This document shows positions 1-6,667 of a stretch of DNA of 16,303 bases, in pieces. The stretch covers positions 4,838-21,140 of the forward strand of contig DEZY01000124.1 of the NCBI GenBank assembly GCA_002365735.1, read 5' to 3'. This DNA is from Actinobacteria bacterium UBA3120 (lineage in GTDB: Bacteria > Actinomycetota > Actinomycetes > S36-B12). The notes under the pieces were generated by a model. The model saw only the letters and a program-made list of their open reading frames with translations. It did not search any database and had not been told where the DNA came from. The first letter of the stretch is position 1. Each line of letters opens with the position of its first letter. Both the position numbers and the translations under genes were made by a program.

Positions 1-39
1 GTGAATAAACAAATAGCCAATGGCGAAGGAGTAATTGCA

Positions 40-195
40 ATGAGTCAGGAAATTTTTTCAGTGGAGTGTCCTTGTGGGTCTGTATTGACGCATGAGGAGT
101 TTGCTGCGCTAGTTGTTGAAGTTCAAGCGCATGCAAAGGGAAATCACAACATGGATTTAACGGTCGAAGATATACAAAATATGGCCAGCAACTAG
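40..195 (+). CDS. DUF1059-family small protein
   Basis: This 51-residue protein has an N-terminal Cys-Pro-Cys-Gly motif, then a short helical region ending HAKGNHNMDLT. That pattern (CPCG, HA, H, MDLT) is how I recognise DUF1059 proteins, whose biochemical role is unknown. The two closely spaced Cys and the His residues could bind a metal, but this is inference. I start at the ATG at 40 because GAAGGAG lies at 25–31, eight bases upstream. The frame is also open from a GTG at position 1, with no ribosome site visible because the window begins there. It is followed after 15 bases by the GYD gene, so the two are probably co-transcribed. Family call fairly secure; function unknown. Confidence 0.75.
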   Translation: MSQEIFSVECPCGSVLTHEEFAALVVEVQAHAKGNHNMDLTVEDIQNMASN

Positions 196-210
196 GGAGG
201 GAGTTTTTAC

Positions 211-540
211 ATGTCTCGAAAATATTTGGTACTTGGTAACTACACCGCTGATGGACTAGCAGGTGCGATGAAGGTGGGTTTTGAATCGCGATTCGACGCA
301 ATTGTGAAAGCGGTTACCGACCTGGGCGGTACCCTCATCGAATATAGTTTTTGTCAAGGAACTTATGACTTTGTAATTCTGACAGAGTGGGAAGACGAGT
401 CGAAAGCGATGCTCCTGCCCATGGTCGCCATGGCGTCAGGAACCGTGCAAAGCCACTCAATCCGACTTATGTCTGCCCAAGAGATGGACCAAACACGCAG
501 TCACCTGCCGGAGCTGCACTGGAGTGCTCCAGAAAAATAG
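211..540 (+). CDS. GYD-domain protein
   Basis: The 109-residue product matches the GYD family: a small ferredoxin-like alpha/beta fold with an N-terminal YLVLGNYTADGL strand, a helix, LGGTLIEYSF, then the region equivalent to the family's G-x-Y-D signature (GTYDFVILTEW, about residues 50–60). It ends with a MSAQEMDQ segment like the usual TPEEMD close. No catalytic activity is established for the family, whose members are often dimeric and found in stress or redox neighbourhoods. The start is supported by a strong Shine-Dalgarno (GGGAGGGAG at 195–203) seven bases upstream. It sits in a run of small plus-strand genes and probably shares a transcript with the DUF1059 gene. Confidence 0.85.
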   Translation: MSRKYLVLGNYTADGLAGAMKVGFESRFDAIVKAVTDLGGTLIEYSFCQGTYDFVILTEWEDESKAMLLPMVAMASGTVQSHSIRLMSAQEMDQTRSHLPELHWSAPEK

Positions 541-569
541 AAATCAAACGCGAATGCAAAGGAAAAGTG

Positions 570-910
570 ATGTCAAATATTTCGGTTAAGAATTTTGATC
601 AAGATGGTGTGATGAGCGAAAAGCCTAATGCGAAACTTTCAGTGGTCGAGTTGCTCACTGGTAAGGCAACGCGCTTAACGTTGGAACCAGGTTGGCGGTG
701 ATCGACAGACATCGCACCGCTAGTCGGAACAGCGACCTGCGAAGTACACCATCTGGGTTTCATAGCTTCGGGAACGTGACCGTTGCCCACTCCGGGCAAG
801 AAGTGTCCTATTCCGCCGGGGAAGTGCATGAAATTAACGCCGGTCATGATGCGTGGGTTGTTGGTGACACACCCGTTGTCGTCTATGAATTCTCTGGATT
901 TTGGGCCTAA
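570..910 (+). pseudogene. broken cupin-domain protein (in-frame stop plus frameshift)
   Basis: The start ATG at 570 has a good ribosome site (AAAGGAAAA at 558–566). The frame reads well to a LEPGWR segment, then meets TGA at 699–701 where cupin relatives have the second Trp of GWRWS. The same frame continues after the stop with DIAPLVGTATCEVHHLGF, clearly cupin-like. It is lost at the GGG run at 770–772: the downstream segment (VTVAHSGQEV, then AGHDAWVVGDTPVVVYEF) lies in another frame and ends at TAA 908–910. Restoring one G and changing TGA to TGG gives a single cupin of about 113 residues. Two independent lesions favour a real pseudogene; sequencing error is the alternative. Function when intact is unknown; such cupins are usually small metal-binding beta-barrels. 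Confidence 0.8.
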
Positions 911-952
911 GTACCGCCCTGTCACACATCGATCATAGAAAAAGGAAAAACA

Positions 953-1237
953 TTGAAACTATACGGAACTGTTATGACCGCGCGATTAAAGGTGCCATTC
1001 GAAGCTTTTGAGGAGGCGATGAATGCGCGAAAGAATCCAGTTGGCTTTGTGAGTGGAAGTGTGATGCGCGTTGATGACGGGGTCACGGTTGTGGGAACCT
1101 TTATTTTTGAAAGCAAAGAGGCCTACGCTGCCCTGGCAGAATTACCCGATCAAGGGGAGTGGTTCGCGAGTGTTATTGCTCCCATGCTTGATGGGGATGC
1201 GATCTGGCTAGATGGGCACATTGGTCTCAACCAGTAG
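953..1237 (+). CDS. small protein, probable dimeric alpha/beta-barrel (monooxygenase-like) fold
   Basis: This 94-residue protein starts at TTG 953, four bases after AAAGGAAAA (941–949), nearly the same ribosome site as the cupin pseudogene upstream. Its pattern is beta strand (KLYGTVMTARL), helix (FEAFEEAMNAR), GFVSGSVMRV, VTVVGTFIFESKEAYAALAEL, then a final helix and strand. This resembles the ABM/Dabb dimeric ferredoxin-like barrel, seen in antibiotic-biosynthesis monooxygenases and stress proteins. The FxSKEAY segment after a strand is typical of that fold. I see no residue set that fixes an enzymatic activity, so the call is structural only. It closes the cluster of small genes at 40–1237. 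Confidence 0.6.
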   Translation: MKLYGTVMTARLKVPFEAFEEAMNARKNPVGFVSGSVMRVDDGVTVVGTFIFESKEAYAALAELPDQGEWFASVIAPMLDGDAIWLDGHIGLNQ

Positions 1238-1282
1238 GTATGCAATTCCTATTGGTGTGGCCTTGCTTCTGAGGCTGAACTG

Positions 1283-1316
1283 TTGAAGCCGGGTAGCGGT
1301 GCGGTTTACTGGGGCA
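1283..1316 (+). promoter_or_regulatory. possible leaderless promoter for the ZIP-like gene
   Basis: TTGAAG at 1283–1288 and TTTACT at 1305–1310 are separated by 16 bases, and GTG 1317 follows six bases later. The -10 lacks the usual second-position A, so this is the weakest of the leaderless candidates in the window. Confidence 0.25.
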
Positions 1317-2084
1317 GTGGACTTCACTCAGGAACCCGAATTGTGGTTCCTCGCACTTGGACTCACAATGCTCGTGGCGTTGACGCACGTATTCGCACCA
1401 TCAATTCTTGACAGCAAGCTTTTCAACAGCACGGCGACCCGCCAAGCTTCGGTTGCTTCCTTTTCAGGTGGCGTGGCCGTGGCATATGTGTTCGTGCACA
1501 TGTTGCCCGAGTTGGCTGATGGAGAACTTGCGTTCGCAGACGTGTCTCTGCCAGATGCCATTCCTGATTTATTTGTTCAGTCCTCACTCTTCTTTGTTGC
1601 CTTAATTGGATTAGTTGTCTTCTACGCTTTCGATGCGAAAGCGGAAGAGTCCAAAAGCGGCTCCAAAATTCTTTATCGCGCCAATTTATCGACCATTGGA
1701 ATGCTGAGTTTCATCTTTTCCTATACAACCCCGGATCGAATTGAGTTGGGCCCAGATTTTGCGGTTCTTTTCGCGGTTGTAATGTCACTGCATTTCATTC
1801 TCACCGATCGAGGATTAGCGCGTGCTCACCCAAAGCATTTTGCTCGTTCGGATCGCTGGGTGCTGACGGTCTTCCTTTTGGCAGGGTTACTGACCGCTTA
1901 TATTGCGCCACCACCCAATGAACTTTTTGTCGCCGTACCAACAGCATTTCTTGGTGGTGCAGTTTTGATGGCGGTATTCCGTGAAGAGTTGCCCAATGTC
2001 AATGTCGCCAGGCTCGGCTGGTTTACCTCGGGAGTCGTACTCTTCACGGGTCTATTGCTATGGGCTACTTTTATCACCCAATGA
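1317..2084 (+). CDS. multi-pass membrane protein, ZIP-transporter-like
   Basis: About 255 residues with roughly eight hydrophobic helices and short loops, so an inner-membrane protein. The second helix reads FSGGVAVAYVFVHMLPEL, resembling the ZIP metal-transporter helix ending in H-x-LPE. Near the C-terminus LGGAVLMAVFREELPN resembles a second ZIP-like helix. The paired metal-site H-x(3-4)-E/N motifs of true ZIP transporters are not all evident, so transport of zinc or iron is only a possibility. The start is uncertain: GTG 1299 has no ribosome site. GTG 1317 is six bases after a weak -10 (TTTACT, 1305–1310) with TTGAAG at 1283–1288, which would make it leaderless, so I prefer 1317. Confidence 0.6.
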   Translation: MDFTQEPELWFLALGLTMLVALTHVFAPSILDSKLFNSTATRQASVASFSGGVAVAYVFVHMLPELADGELAFADVSLPDAIPDLFVQSSLFFVALIGLVVFYAFDAKAEESKSGSKILYRANLSTIGMLSFIFSYTTPDRIELGPDFAVLFAVVMSLHFILTDRGLARAHPKHFARSDRWVLTVFLLAGLLTAYIAPPPNELFVAVPTAFLGGAVLMAVFREELPNVNVARLGWFTSGVVLFTGLLLWATFITQ

Positions 2085-2086
2085 CC

Positions 2087-2112
2087 ATTGCCCTAAGTAA
2101 TTGCCCTAAATA
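2087..2112. repeat. 13-bp tandem duplication between convergent genes
   Basis: ATTGCCCTAAGTA (2087–2099) is followed directly by ATTGCCCTAAATA (2100–2112), identical but for one base. The second copy covers the stop codon of the minus-strand ATPase gene. It looks like a replication-slippage duplication in the 21-base gap between convergent genes; no hairpin terminator is visible. Confidence 0.7.
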
Positions 2113-2477
2113 ACTGTTGCGCTAACCGTAAGCACTGAGTCCTTCACCGAGTACTCCCATGATTCGCTCAACAGTTCCACGAGCGCTAATCCTCGACCAT
2201 GTTCGGAGTCGGAAGAGATTTTCCCGGCGATAAGTGCGATTCCTGAATCATGTACGTGGCTGGAGACGTCAATGTGCAACGCATCCCCGTCACTCGTTAC
2301 CGTCATAGTGATTGGGCCGGCCCCATGCATAAACGCGTTAGTAACCAACTCTGATGCAATAGATTCGAGGGAGTCGCGCCTTTCACTTTCGGGCAAGCCG
2401 TCAAGGATCGCTTCACGTGCCAAGCGCGCGCACTCGGAAGTGCGCGCAATCTCGAGTGCGAAACTAAGTTCCGTCAC
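2106..2477 (-). CDS. RsbW-like single-domain ATP-binding protein (HATPase_c_2)
   Basis: This 123-residue protein has the single GHKL-type fold of anti-sigma-factor kinases such as RsbW/SpoIIAB. The N-box is SELVTNAFMHGAGPI, followed by a degenerate G1 region (HDSGIALIAG) and the G2 box EHGRGLALVELLSESW. Actinobacteria carry many such one-domain ATPases, usually thought to bind sigma or anti-anti-sigma factors; no partner gene is visible here. The frame stays open upstream to 2804, but that part lies inside the helicase and has no family similarity. I place the start at GTG 2477, just before the recognisable domain. This overlaps the helicase end by 14 bases and suggests translational coupling. 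No clear Shine-Dalgarno is seen. Confidence 0.8.
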   Translation of the reverse strand: MTELSFALEIARTSECARLAREAILDGLPESERRDSLESIASELVTNAFMHGAGPITMTVTSDGDALHIDVSSHVHDSGIALIAGKISSDSEHGRGLALVELLSESWEYSVKDSVLTVSATVI

Positions 2478-3936
2478 CGCTACGAGTCCGGCGACGCTCG
2501 CGGGTTTTGCCTGTTGGCTTCTTCCTGGGGCTATTGCCCTCAGAGGTGCCCGTGGGCGCCTTATCTGTGGAATGCTTCTTTGCTGGGGGCCTGCCTCCAG
2601 ATGATTTGCGAGCGGGCAGTTTTTGCTGTGGTGGCTTCCCGCCAATATCTTCAAGGTTCTCAGCTCCAAGACCAGCGCGGGTTCGGTCGCCCTTTGCCAG
2701 ACGACCGGTTGCACTAGTTGGGATACCAAGACCGGTGTACACGTGTTCACTCGTTGAATAGGTCTCAAGTGGATCCTTGAAGGGCAATTTGAGTGCACGG
2801 TCAATCATTTGCCAGCGGGCAACGTCTTCCCAGTCAACGAGCGTCACGGCAACCCCAGAGTTACCCGCTCGACCTGTACGCCCAACTCGGTGCAGATAAG
2901 CTTTTTCATCTTCTGGGCACTCAAAGTTGATCACGTGGGTCACGCCATCAACGTCGATGCCTCTAGCCGCCACATCAGTTGCCACAAGAATGTCAATCTT
3001 GCCACCGCGGAATGCACGCAGTGCTTGCTCGCGCGCGCCTTGGCCTAAATCGCCGTGGACAGTTCCCACTGCGAAGCCGCGCTCGGTGAGATCATCGTAA
3101 ATTTTTTGTGCTTTTCTCTTTGTCCGAGTAAAGATCATTGCGAGCCCACGACCATCTGCTTGCATGATCCGGGCAACCAGTTCGAACTTGTCCATTGGAT
3201 GGGCGCGCCATACATGCTGCTCAATTGAGTCAACCATGGCACTTTCATCGCTGGGATCACTTGCGCGAATATGCGTGGGCTGTGACATGTAGCGGCGAGC
3301 CAGGTTGACAATTTGACCCGGCATTGTTGCCGAGAACAACATGGTCTGTCGGTTGGTGGGGAGCATTGCGACAATTCGTTCGACGTCAGGGAGGAAGCCC
3401 ATGTCGAGCATTTCATCGGCTTCGTCCATGACAAGTACCCGGACGCTGCCCAAATTAAGATCGCGACGACCGGCAAGGTCAAGTATTCGACCGGGGGTTC
3501 CCACCACAACATCGATTCCGGATTTGAGGGCATCGATCTGGGGCTCAATTGCGCGACCGCCGTACACGGCTAGTACGCGAACGCCGAGGTCCTTTCCGGC
3601 AATTTGGAGATCCGATGCAACTTGGGATGCGAGTTCGCGGGTAGGGCAGACAACGAGTGCCTGTGGTGTTGATCCACCAGGGATCTCCATGCGCTGGAGT
3701 AGGGGCACTCCGAAACCTAATGTTTTACCAGTTCCGGTTTTGGCTTGGCCAATAATGTCGCGTCCATCAAGGGCCATGGACATGCACATTTCTTGGATGG
3801 GGAAGGCAAAATCAATGCCTTTAGCTGAAAGTGCGGAGACAATTTTGGGGTGCGCTCCGAGTTCGGCAAATGATTTAGCCGGTGCCGGCGTATTTTCAGC
3901 CTGGTTTTCCGGCGGGTTTTCGATCGTGGTTGACAG
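2464..3936 (-). CDS. rhlE: DEAD-box ATP-dependent RNA helicase, RhlE/DeaD type
   Basis: All helicase motifs are present in a 490-residue reading: Q motif (F23 to Q48, FPIQE), motif I AKTGTGKT (65–72), PTREL (98), TPGR (147), DEAD (171–174), SAT (202–204), TDVAARGIDV (320–329) and HRVGRTGR (349–356). A basic, disordered tail rich in Lys, Pro and Arg follows and probably contacts RNA. The enzyme unwinds RNA duplexes in ribosome assembly or mRNA turnover. The first ATG (3789) would delete the Q motif. Between it and the upstream in-frame TGA there is no ATG, GTG or TTG. CTG 3936–3934 has GGAG five bases upstream (3945–3942) and gives an N-terminus MSTTIENPPEN, so I use it. The symbol follows the mycobacterial gene in the same neighbourhood. 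Confidence 0.9.
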   Translation of the reverse strand: MSTTIENPPENQAENTPAPAKSFAELGAHPKIVSALSAKGIDFAFPIQEMCMSMALDGRDIIGQAKTGTGKTLGFGVPLLQRMEIPGGSTPQALVVCPTRELASQVASDLQIAGKDLGVRVLAVYGGRAIEPQIDALKSGIDVVVGTPGRILDLAGRRDLNLGSVRVLVMDEADEMLDMGFLPDVERIVAMLPTNRQTMLFSATMPGQIVNLARRYMSQPTHIRASDPSDESAMVDSIEQHVWRAHPMDKFELVARIMQADGRGLAMIFTRTKRKAQKIYDDLTERGFAVGTVHGDLGQGAREQALRAFRGGKIDILVATDVAARGIDVDGVTHVINFECPEDEKAYLHRVGRTGRAGNSGVAVTLVDWEDVARWQMIDRALKLPFKDPLETYSTSEHVYTGLGIPTSATGRLAKGDRTRAGLGAENLEDIGGKPPQQKLPARKSSGGRPPAKKHSTDKAPTGTSEGNSPRKKPTGKTRERRRTRSGDGT

Positions 3937-4090
3937 AAGAACTCCAGTGTTAATGAGGCGGGAATCTGCCCGCTTCGGGGATCCTGAGCGAATGGCTCAT
4001 TGATTTCATGGTACCCCGATACCCTAAGGGGGCTCGGCTAGCCCTAGCCAAGTGCGATCCCCCCGATATGAACGGAGTTGATTGGGCCCG
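3937..4090. promoter_or_regulatory. divergent intergenic region, helicase / ferritin-like gene
   Basis: The largest gap in the window (about 154 bases). It must hold promoters for both genes. On the minus strand TAGGGT is a possible -10 for the helicase, leaving a leader of roughly 75 bases before CTG. A short hairpin (GGGCT / AGCCC around 4030–4045) containing the palindrome GGCTAGCC lies in the middle. None of these signals is strong. Confidence 0.35.
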
Positions 4091-4786
4091 ATGACTCAGG
4101 AGCCGATTGATCAGGAGTTAGACAATGACCCGCAATACCGGGCGGCGGTCATTGACCTCCTCGCAGTGCTGGCCGTGAGTGAACTGACCGCCTTTGAGCG
4201 GATGGCTGCTGATTCGGTGCTGGCGCCAACGTTCGCCGACAAGGCCTCGATGGGCGAATTAGCCACAACGGAATTTAGGCACTTTACCGCGCTCCGCAAT
4301 CGACTTGTTGAACTCGGTGCCGACCCTGAAATCGCCATGGAGCCATTTCGTCAGACACTTGAAGACTTTCATATGAAGACCAAGCCAACGGACTGGCTCG
4401 AAGGATTAATGAAGGCTTTTGTGGGTGATGGAATCGGTTTGGATTTCTACCGTGAAATTTCTTCTTATGTGGATCCAAAAACTCGTGAACTGGTATGTGA
4501 AGTGTGTGATGACCTCTCACAGGCGGCCTACGTCGTTGAACGAATTCGCACCGCGATAGAGGAAGACCCAAAAGTTGCCGGGCGTTTGGCGCTCTGGGGG
4601 CGACGGCTTGTGGGTGAGGCGTTATCTCAAGCCCAAAGAGTTGCCGCCGAACGGGATGCGCTGGCAGCACTCATTATTGGAGGAGTTGATCGGCCAGGAG
4701 CTGATCTCGCGGAAATCGGTCGCATGTTGGCGCGATTAACGGATAGCCACTCTCGGCGCATGGCCGATCTCGGTTTAGCAGCCTAG
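4091..4786 (+). CDS. ferritin-like fold protein (actinobacterial, MiaE-related)
   Basis: The 231-residue, mostly helical protein has the carboxylate/His pattern of ferritin-like diiron proteins: FERM (E36), then E-F-R-H (E61, H64) in the first helix pair. Later helices contain VVERIR and VGEALSQAQ, which can supply the second Glu set. The family is distantly related to the tRNA hydroxylase MiaE, but the substrate of the actinobacterial members is unknown. Start choice: ATG 4091 is 13 bases after GGAG (4074–4077), while TTG 4082, in frame, is only four bases after it; both remain possible. It faces the DUF3107 gene with only three bases between the stop codons and no visible terminator. The neighbourhood resembles mycobacterial Rv3208–Rv3211. 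Confidence 0.8.
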   Translation: MTQEPIDQELDNDPQYRAAVIDLLAVLAVSELTAFERMAADSVLAPTFADKASMGELATTEFRHFTALRNRLVELGADPEIAMEPFRQTLEDFHMKTKPTDWLEGLMKAFVGDGIGLDFYREISSYVDPKTRELVCEVCDDLSQAAYVVERIRTAIEEDPKVAGRLALWGRRLVGEALSQAQRVAAERDALAALIIGGVDRPGADLAEIGRMLARLTDSHSRRMADLGLAA

Positions 4787-4789
4787 AAG

Positions 4790-5011
4790 CTATTTACCAA
4801 ACCCCACGCGACGGCCGGTTGCAGGCCCTAGATCAACGTAGGCAATTTTGCTGGCGGGAACCAACACAATCCGACCTTTTGTGTCGGTCAGGTTCAGCAT
4901 TCCGTCCGAGGCAATCGCCTCCGTGACTTTCTGAGAAATCGCCTCGGCGCTCTCCTCGGTTTCAAGTGAGATGTCTCGTGCAATGTGCTGCACTCCAATT
5001 GTGATGTCCAT
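4790..5011 (-). CDS. DUF3107 family protein (TB9.4-like)
   Basis: A 73-residue protein with the order strand MDITIGVQH, a Glu-rich helix (TEESAEAISQKVTEAI), then LTDTKGRIVLVPASKIAYVDLG and a short basic end. This is the DUF3107 pattern, an actinobacterial family that includes mycobacterial TB9.4; its function is unknown. The start ATG has a purine-rich ribosome site (GGAAGGAAG) just upstream on the minus strand. It lies 31 bases after the TetR stop, so the two are very likely one operon, as in Mycobacterium. Confidence 0.9.
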   Translation of the reverse strand: MDITIGVQHIARDISLETEESAEAISQKVTEAIASDGMLNLTDTKGRIVLVPASKIAYVDLGPATGRRVGFGK

Positions 5012-5042
5012 AATTCTTCCTTCCGATTGCTATTTGATTTTG

Positions 5043-5696
5043 TTAGTGCGCTGTGGGCGGGCTGGTCGGTGGGTGCGAGAGCGGGAATCCGCTAATTCCG
5101 CGCCAGGAGAGAAGTGACACCAGTTCGGCTGCGTCGCTTCTGGGAAGAGAAGGATCCCGCAACCAGTTGGTGGCGGCAACTTGAGCCATACCGTGTAGCC
5201 CGGCCCCCAGCAGGGTCGCTTGAGTTTCACTTAGGCCGGTGTCCTGTTTGATCACAGCAGCAATCCGCTTGATTACTTCTCGCTCGAGGCGCTCGAGGCG
5301 GGCCCGCACCTCAGGTTCATTGGTGAGGTCAGATTCGAAAACGAGACGATAAGCGTCTTGGGGGTCGTCCACAAACTCAAAGTACGTCTGAACAGTAGCG
5401 ATCACGCGTAATTTATTGTCGGTGATGTCGCGCAGGGAAGCATCTGATTTGTCGAGTAGTTCGTCAATACCAGCGTCGAGTAGCGCCAAGTACAAATCAA
5501 GTTTGCTGGGGAAATGCTGGTAGAGCAGTGGCTTGGAGACTCCGGCGGTCTCAGCGATTATCTCCATGCTGGTGGTGTGGTATCCCTGATCAGCAAAGAC
5601 TGACCGCGCCACGGCCATAAGTTGTTCTCGGCGTTCGGCTTTGGGCAGACGTGCCGTGCGCGAACTTGATTCGTCGATGGACGCCGTGAAAGCCAT
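5043..5696 (-). CDS. TetR-family transcriptional regulator
   Basis: 217 residues with an N-terminal TetR helix-turn-helix at about residues 20–66: AERREQLMAVARSVFADQGY, then TTSMEIIAETAGVSKPLLYQHFPSK, whose recognition helix (VSKPLLYQHF) is canonical. The rest is the all-helical ligand-binding and dimer domain, ending in a Pro/Ser-rich tail. The ligand cannot be predicted. It heads an operon with DUF3107 and is divergent from the alpha/beta hydrolase, so it may regulate itself and that gene. ATG 5696 has no Shine-Dalgarno but lies exactly six bases after TAGACT on the minus strand (5708–5703), consistent with a leaderless message. It occupies the same position as mycobacterial Rv3208. Confidence 0.9.
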   Translation of the reverse strand: MAFTASIDESSSRTARLPKAERREQLMAVARSVFADQGYHTTSMEIIAETAGVSKPLLYQHFPSKLDLYLALLDAGIDELLDKSDASLRDITDNKLRVIATVQTYFEFVDDPQDAYRLVFESDLTNEPEVRARLERLEREVIKRIAAVIKQDTGLSETQATLLGAGLHGMAQVAATNWLRDPSLPRSDAAELVSLLSWRGISGFPLSHPPTSPPTAH

Positions 5697-5746
5697 TGCA
5701 ACAGTCTACTTTGCTTTGGCGCGCATTTATCCCGTACGCTGCCACG
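5697..5746. promoter_or_regulatory. divergent leaderless promoters of tetR and the alpha/beta hydrolase
   Basis: On the minus strand TAGACT (5708–5703) sits six bases before the tetR ATG. On the plus strand TTGCTT (5711–5716), an 18-base spacer and TACGCT (5735–5740) sit six bases before GTG 5747. The two promoters share about 50 bases, so a regulator binding here could control both. Short palindromes GCGCGC (5719–5724) and CGTACG (5733–5738) are present, but no convincing TetR operator. Confidence 0.45.
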
Positions 5747-6661
5747 GTGCTTGCCCCTATCGCCCCACGAAGTGAAGCCGCGCAGGCTTACGCCCGAAGT
5801 ATCGAATTTCTCCCAAAGCGAACGATTTCCTATCGAAGCAGCGCGGTAGAAGCAAAGTCGCCGGACCGAGTGGGTATTTTTGTGCACGGTCTGGGTGGTT
5901 CCTCTCTCAACTGGACCGACCTGATGTTGGCCCTCGATACCCAATTGACGGGCTACGCGGTTGATCTTCCAGGATTCGGCATGTCGCCGCCACCGCGTGA
6001 CGGTGACTACACCCCCTCGGGTCATGCCAGAGCTGTCGCCGAATTTATCTTGGCCAAGGGCCTAGGCCCAGTCGATCTTTTTGGTAATTCACTCGGTGGG
6101 GCCGTTGCATTGCAACTTGCCGCACGCAAACCTGAACTGGTGCGTTCGCTCACTTTGATCTCGCCTGCATTGCCGAGTCTTTATGCAACCAAGGGAAACG
6201 TTCATCTGCCGGCAATTGCGATTCCAGGTATTGGTGAAAAATTGATCCCAAAGTATTTACAGAGTTCCGCGCAGGACCGGGTGCAAGCAACTATTGATGG
6301 CTGCACCGCACACCCCGATCAGTTTTCTCACATCCGAATGGCTGAGGCTGTACAGGAAGCCGAGGAACGAGATCACTTCACTTACAACGCGGAGGCATTT
6401 CTTGGCTCCCTTCGCGGCCTGTTTAAGACAAATACTGACCTCAGGGGGGCACATCGCCCGTGGAAATTGGCGGAACGTGTGATTGCACCAACCCTGGGGA
6501 TTTACGGCCGAGAGGACGTACTCGTTGATGCCAAAATGGCGCACAGGTTAACAAAAAGATTTCCGAACGCCCACGTCGTTGTATTGCCCGACACCGGTCA
6601 CATGGCCCAAGCCGAACACCCCGAGTTCGTCAAAGCTGCCTGGGATCGATTCTTACTCTGA
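5747..6661 (+). CDS. alpha/beta-fold hydrolase
   Basis: A 304-residue alpha/beta hydrolase with a complete catalytic set: oxyanion motif HGLGG (about 47–51), nucleophile elbow GNSLGG with Ser115, an acid in YGREDVLVD (Asp257), and His285 in DTGHMAQAEHP. A DLPGFGMSPPP segment is typical of esterase/epoxide-hydrolase-like members. Substrate unknown; no signal peptide, so cytoplasmic. The frame is open from TTG 5696 and TTG 5711, but neither has a ribosome site. GTG 5747 lies six bases after TACGCT with TTGCTT at the -35 position, so a leaderless start is preferred. If the upstream TTG is used, 17 more residues are added. It is divergent from tetR and may be under its control. Confidence 0.8.
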   Translation: MLAPIAPRSEAAQAYARSIEFLPKRTISYRSSAVEAKSPDRVGIFVHGLGGSSLNWTDLMLALDTQLTGYAVDLPGFGMSPPPRDGDYTPSGHARAVAEFILAKGLGPVDLFGNSLGGAVALQLAARKPELVRSLTLISPALPSLYATKGNVHLPAIAIPGIGEKLIPKYLQSSAQDRVQATIDGCTAHPDQFSHIRMAEAVQEAEERDHFTYNAEAFLGSLRGLFKTNTDLRGAHRPWKLAERVIAPTLGIYGREDVLVDAKMAHRLTKRFPNAHVVVLPDTGHMAQAEHPEFVKAAWDRFLL

Positions 6662-6667
6662 ACGGAG

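Noticed and set aside
699..701. TGA read as tryptophan (recoded genetic code)
   Set aside because: Other genes here end in TGA and use TGG for Trp, RF2 is present, and the cupin gene also needs a frameshift repair.
599..925. Minus-strand frame opposite the cupin pseudogene
   Set aside because: No recognisable domain; it is the shadow of the cupin sequence on the other strand.
2478..2804. N-terminal extension of the RsbW-like frame on the minus strand
   Set aside because: It runs antiphase inside the helicase coding region, shows no family pattern, and the helicase motifs in the overlapping frame are unmistakable.
4082..4090. TTG 4082 as the start of the ferritin-like protein
   Set aside because: Only four bases after GGAG. 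ATG 4091 is preferred, though its spacing is long, so this is not excluded.
5696..5746. TTG 5696 as start of the alpha/beta hydrolase
   Set aside because: It would overlap the tetR start, has no ribosome site, and the region carries a plausible promoter for GTG 5747.
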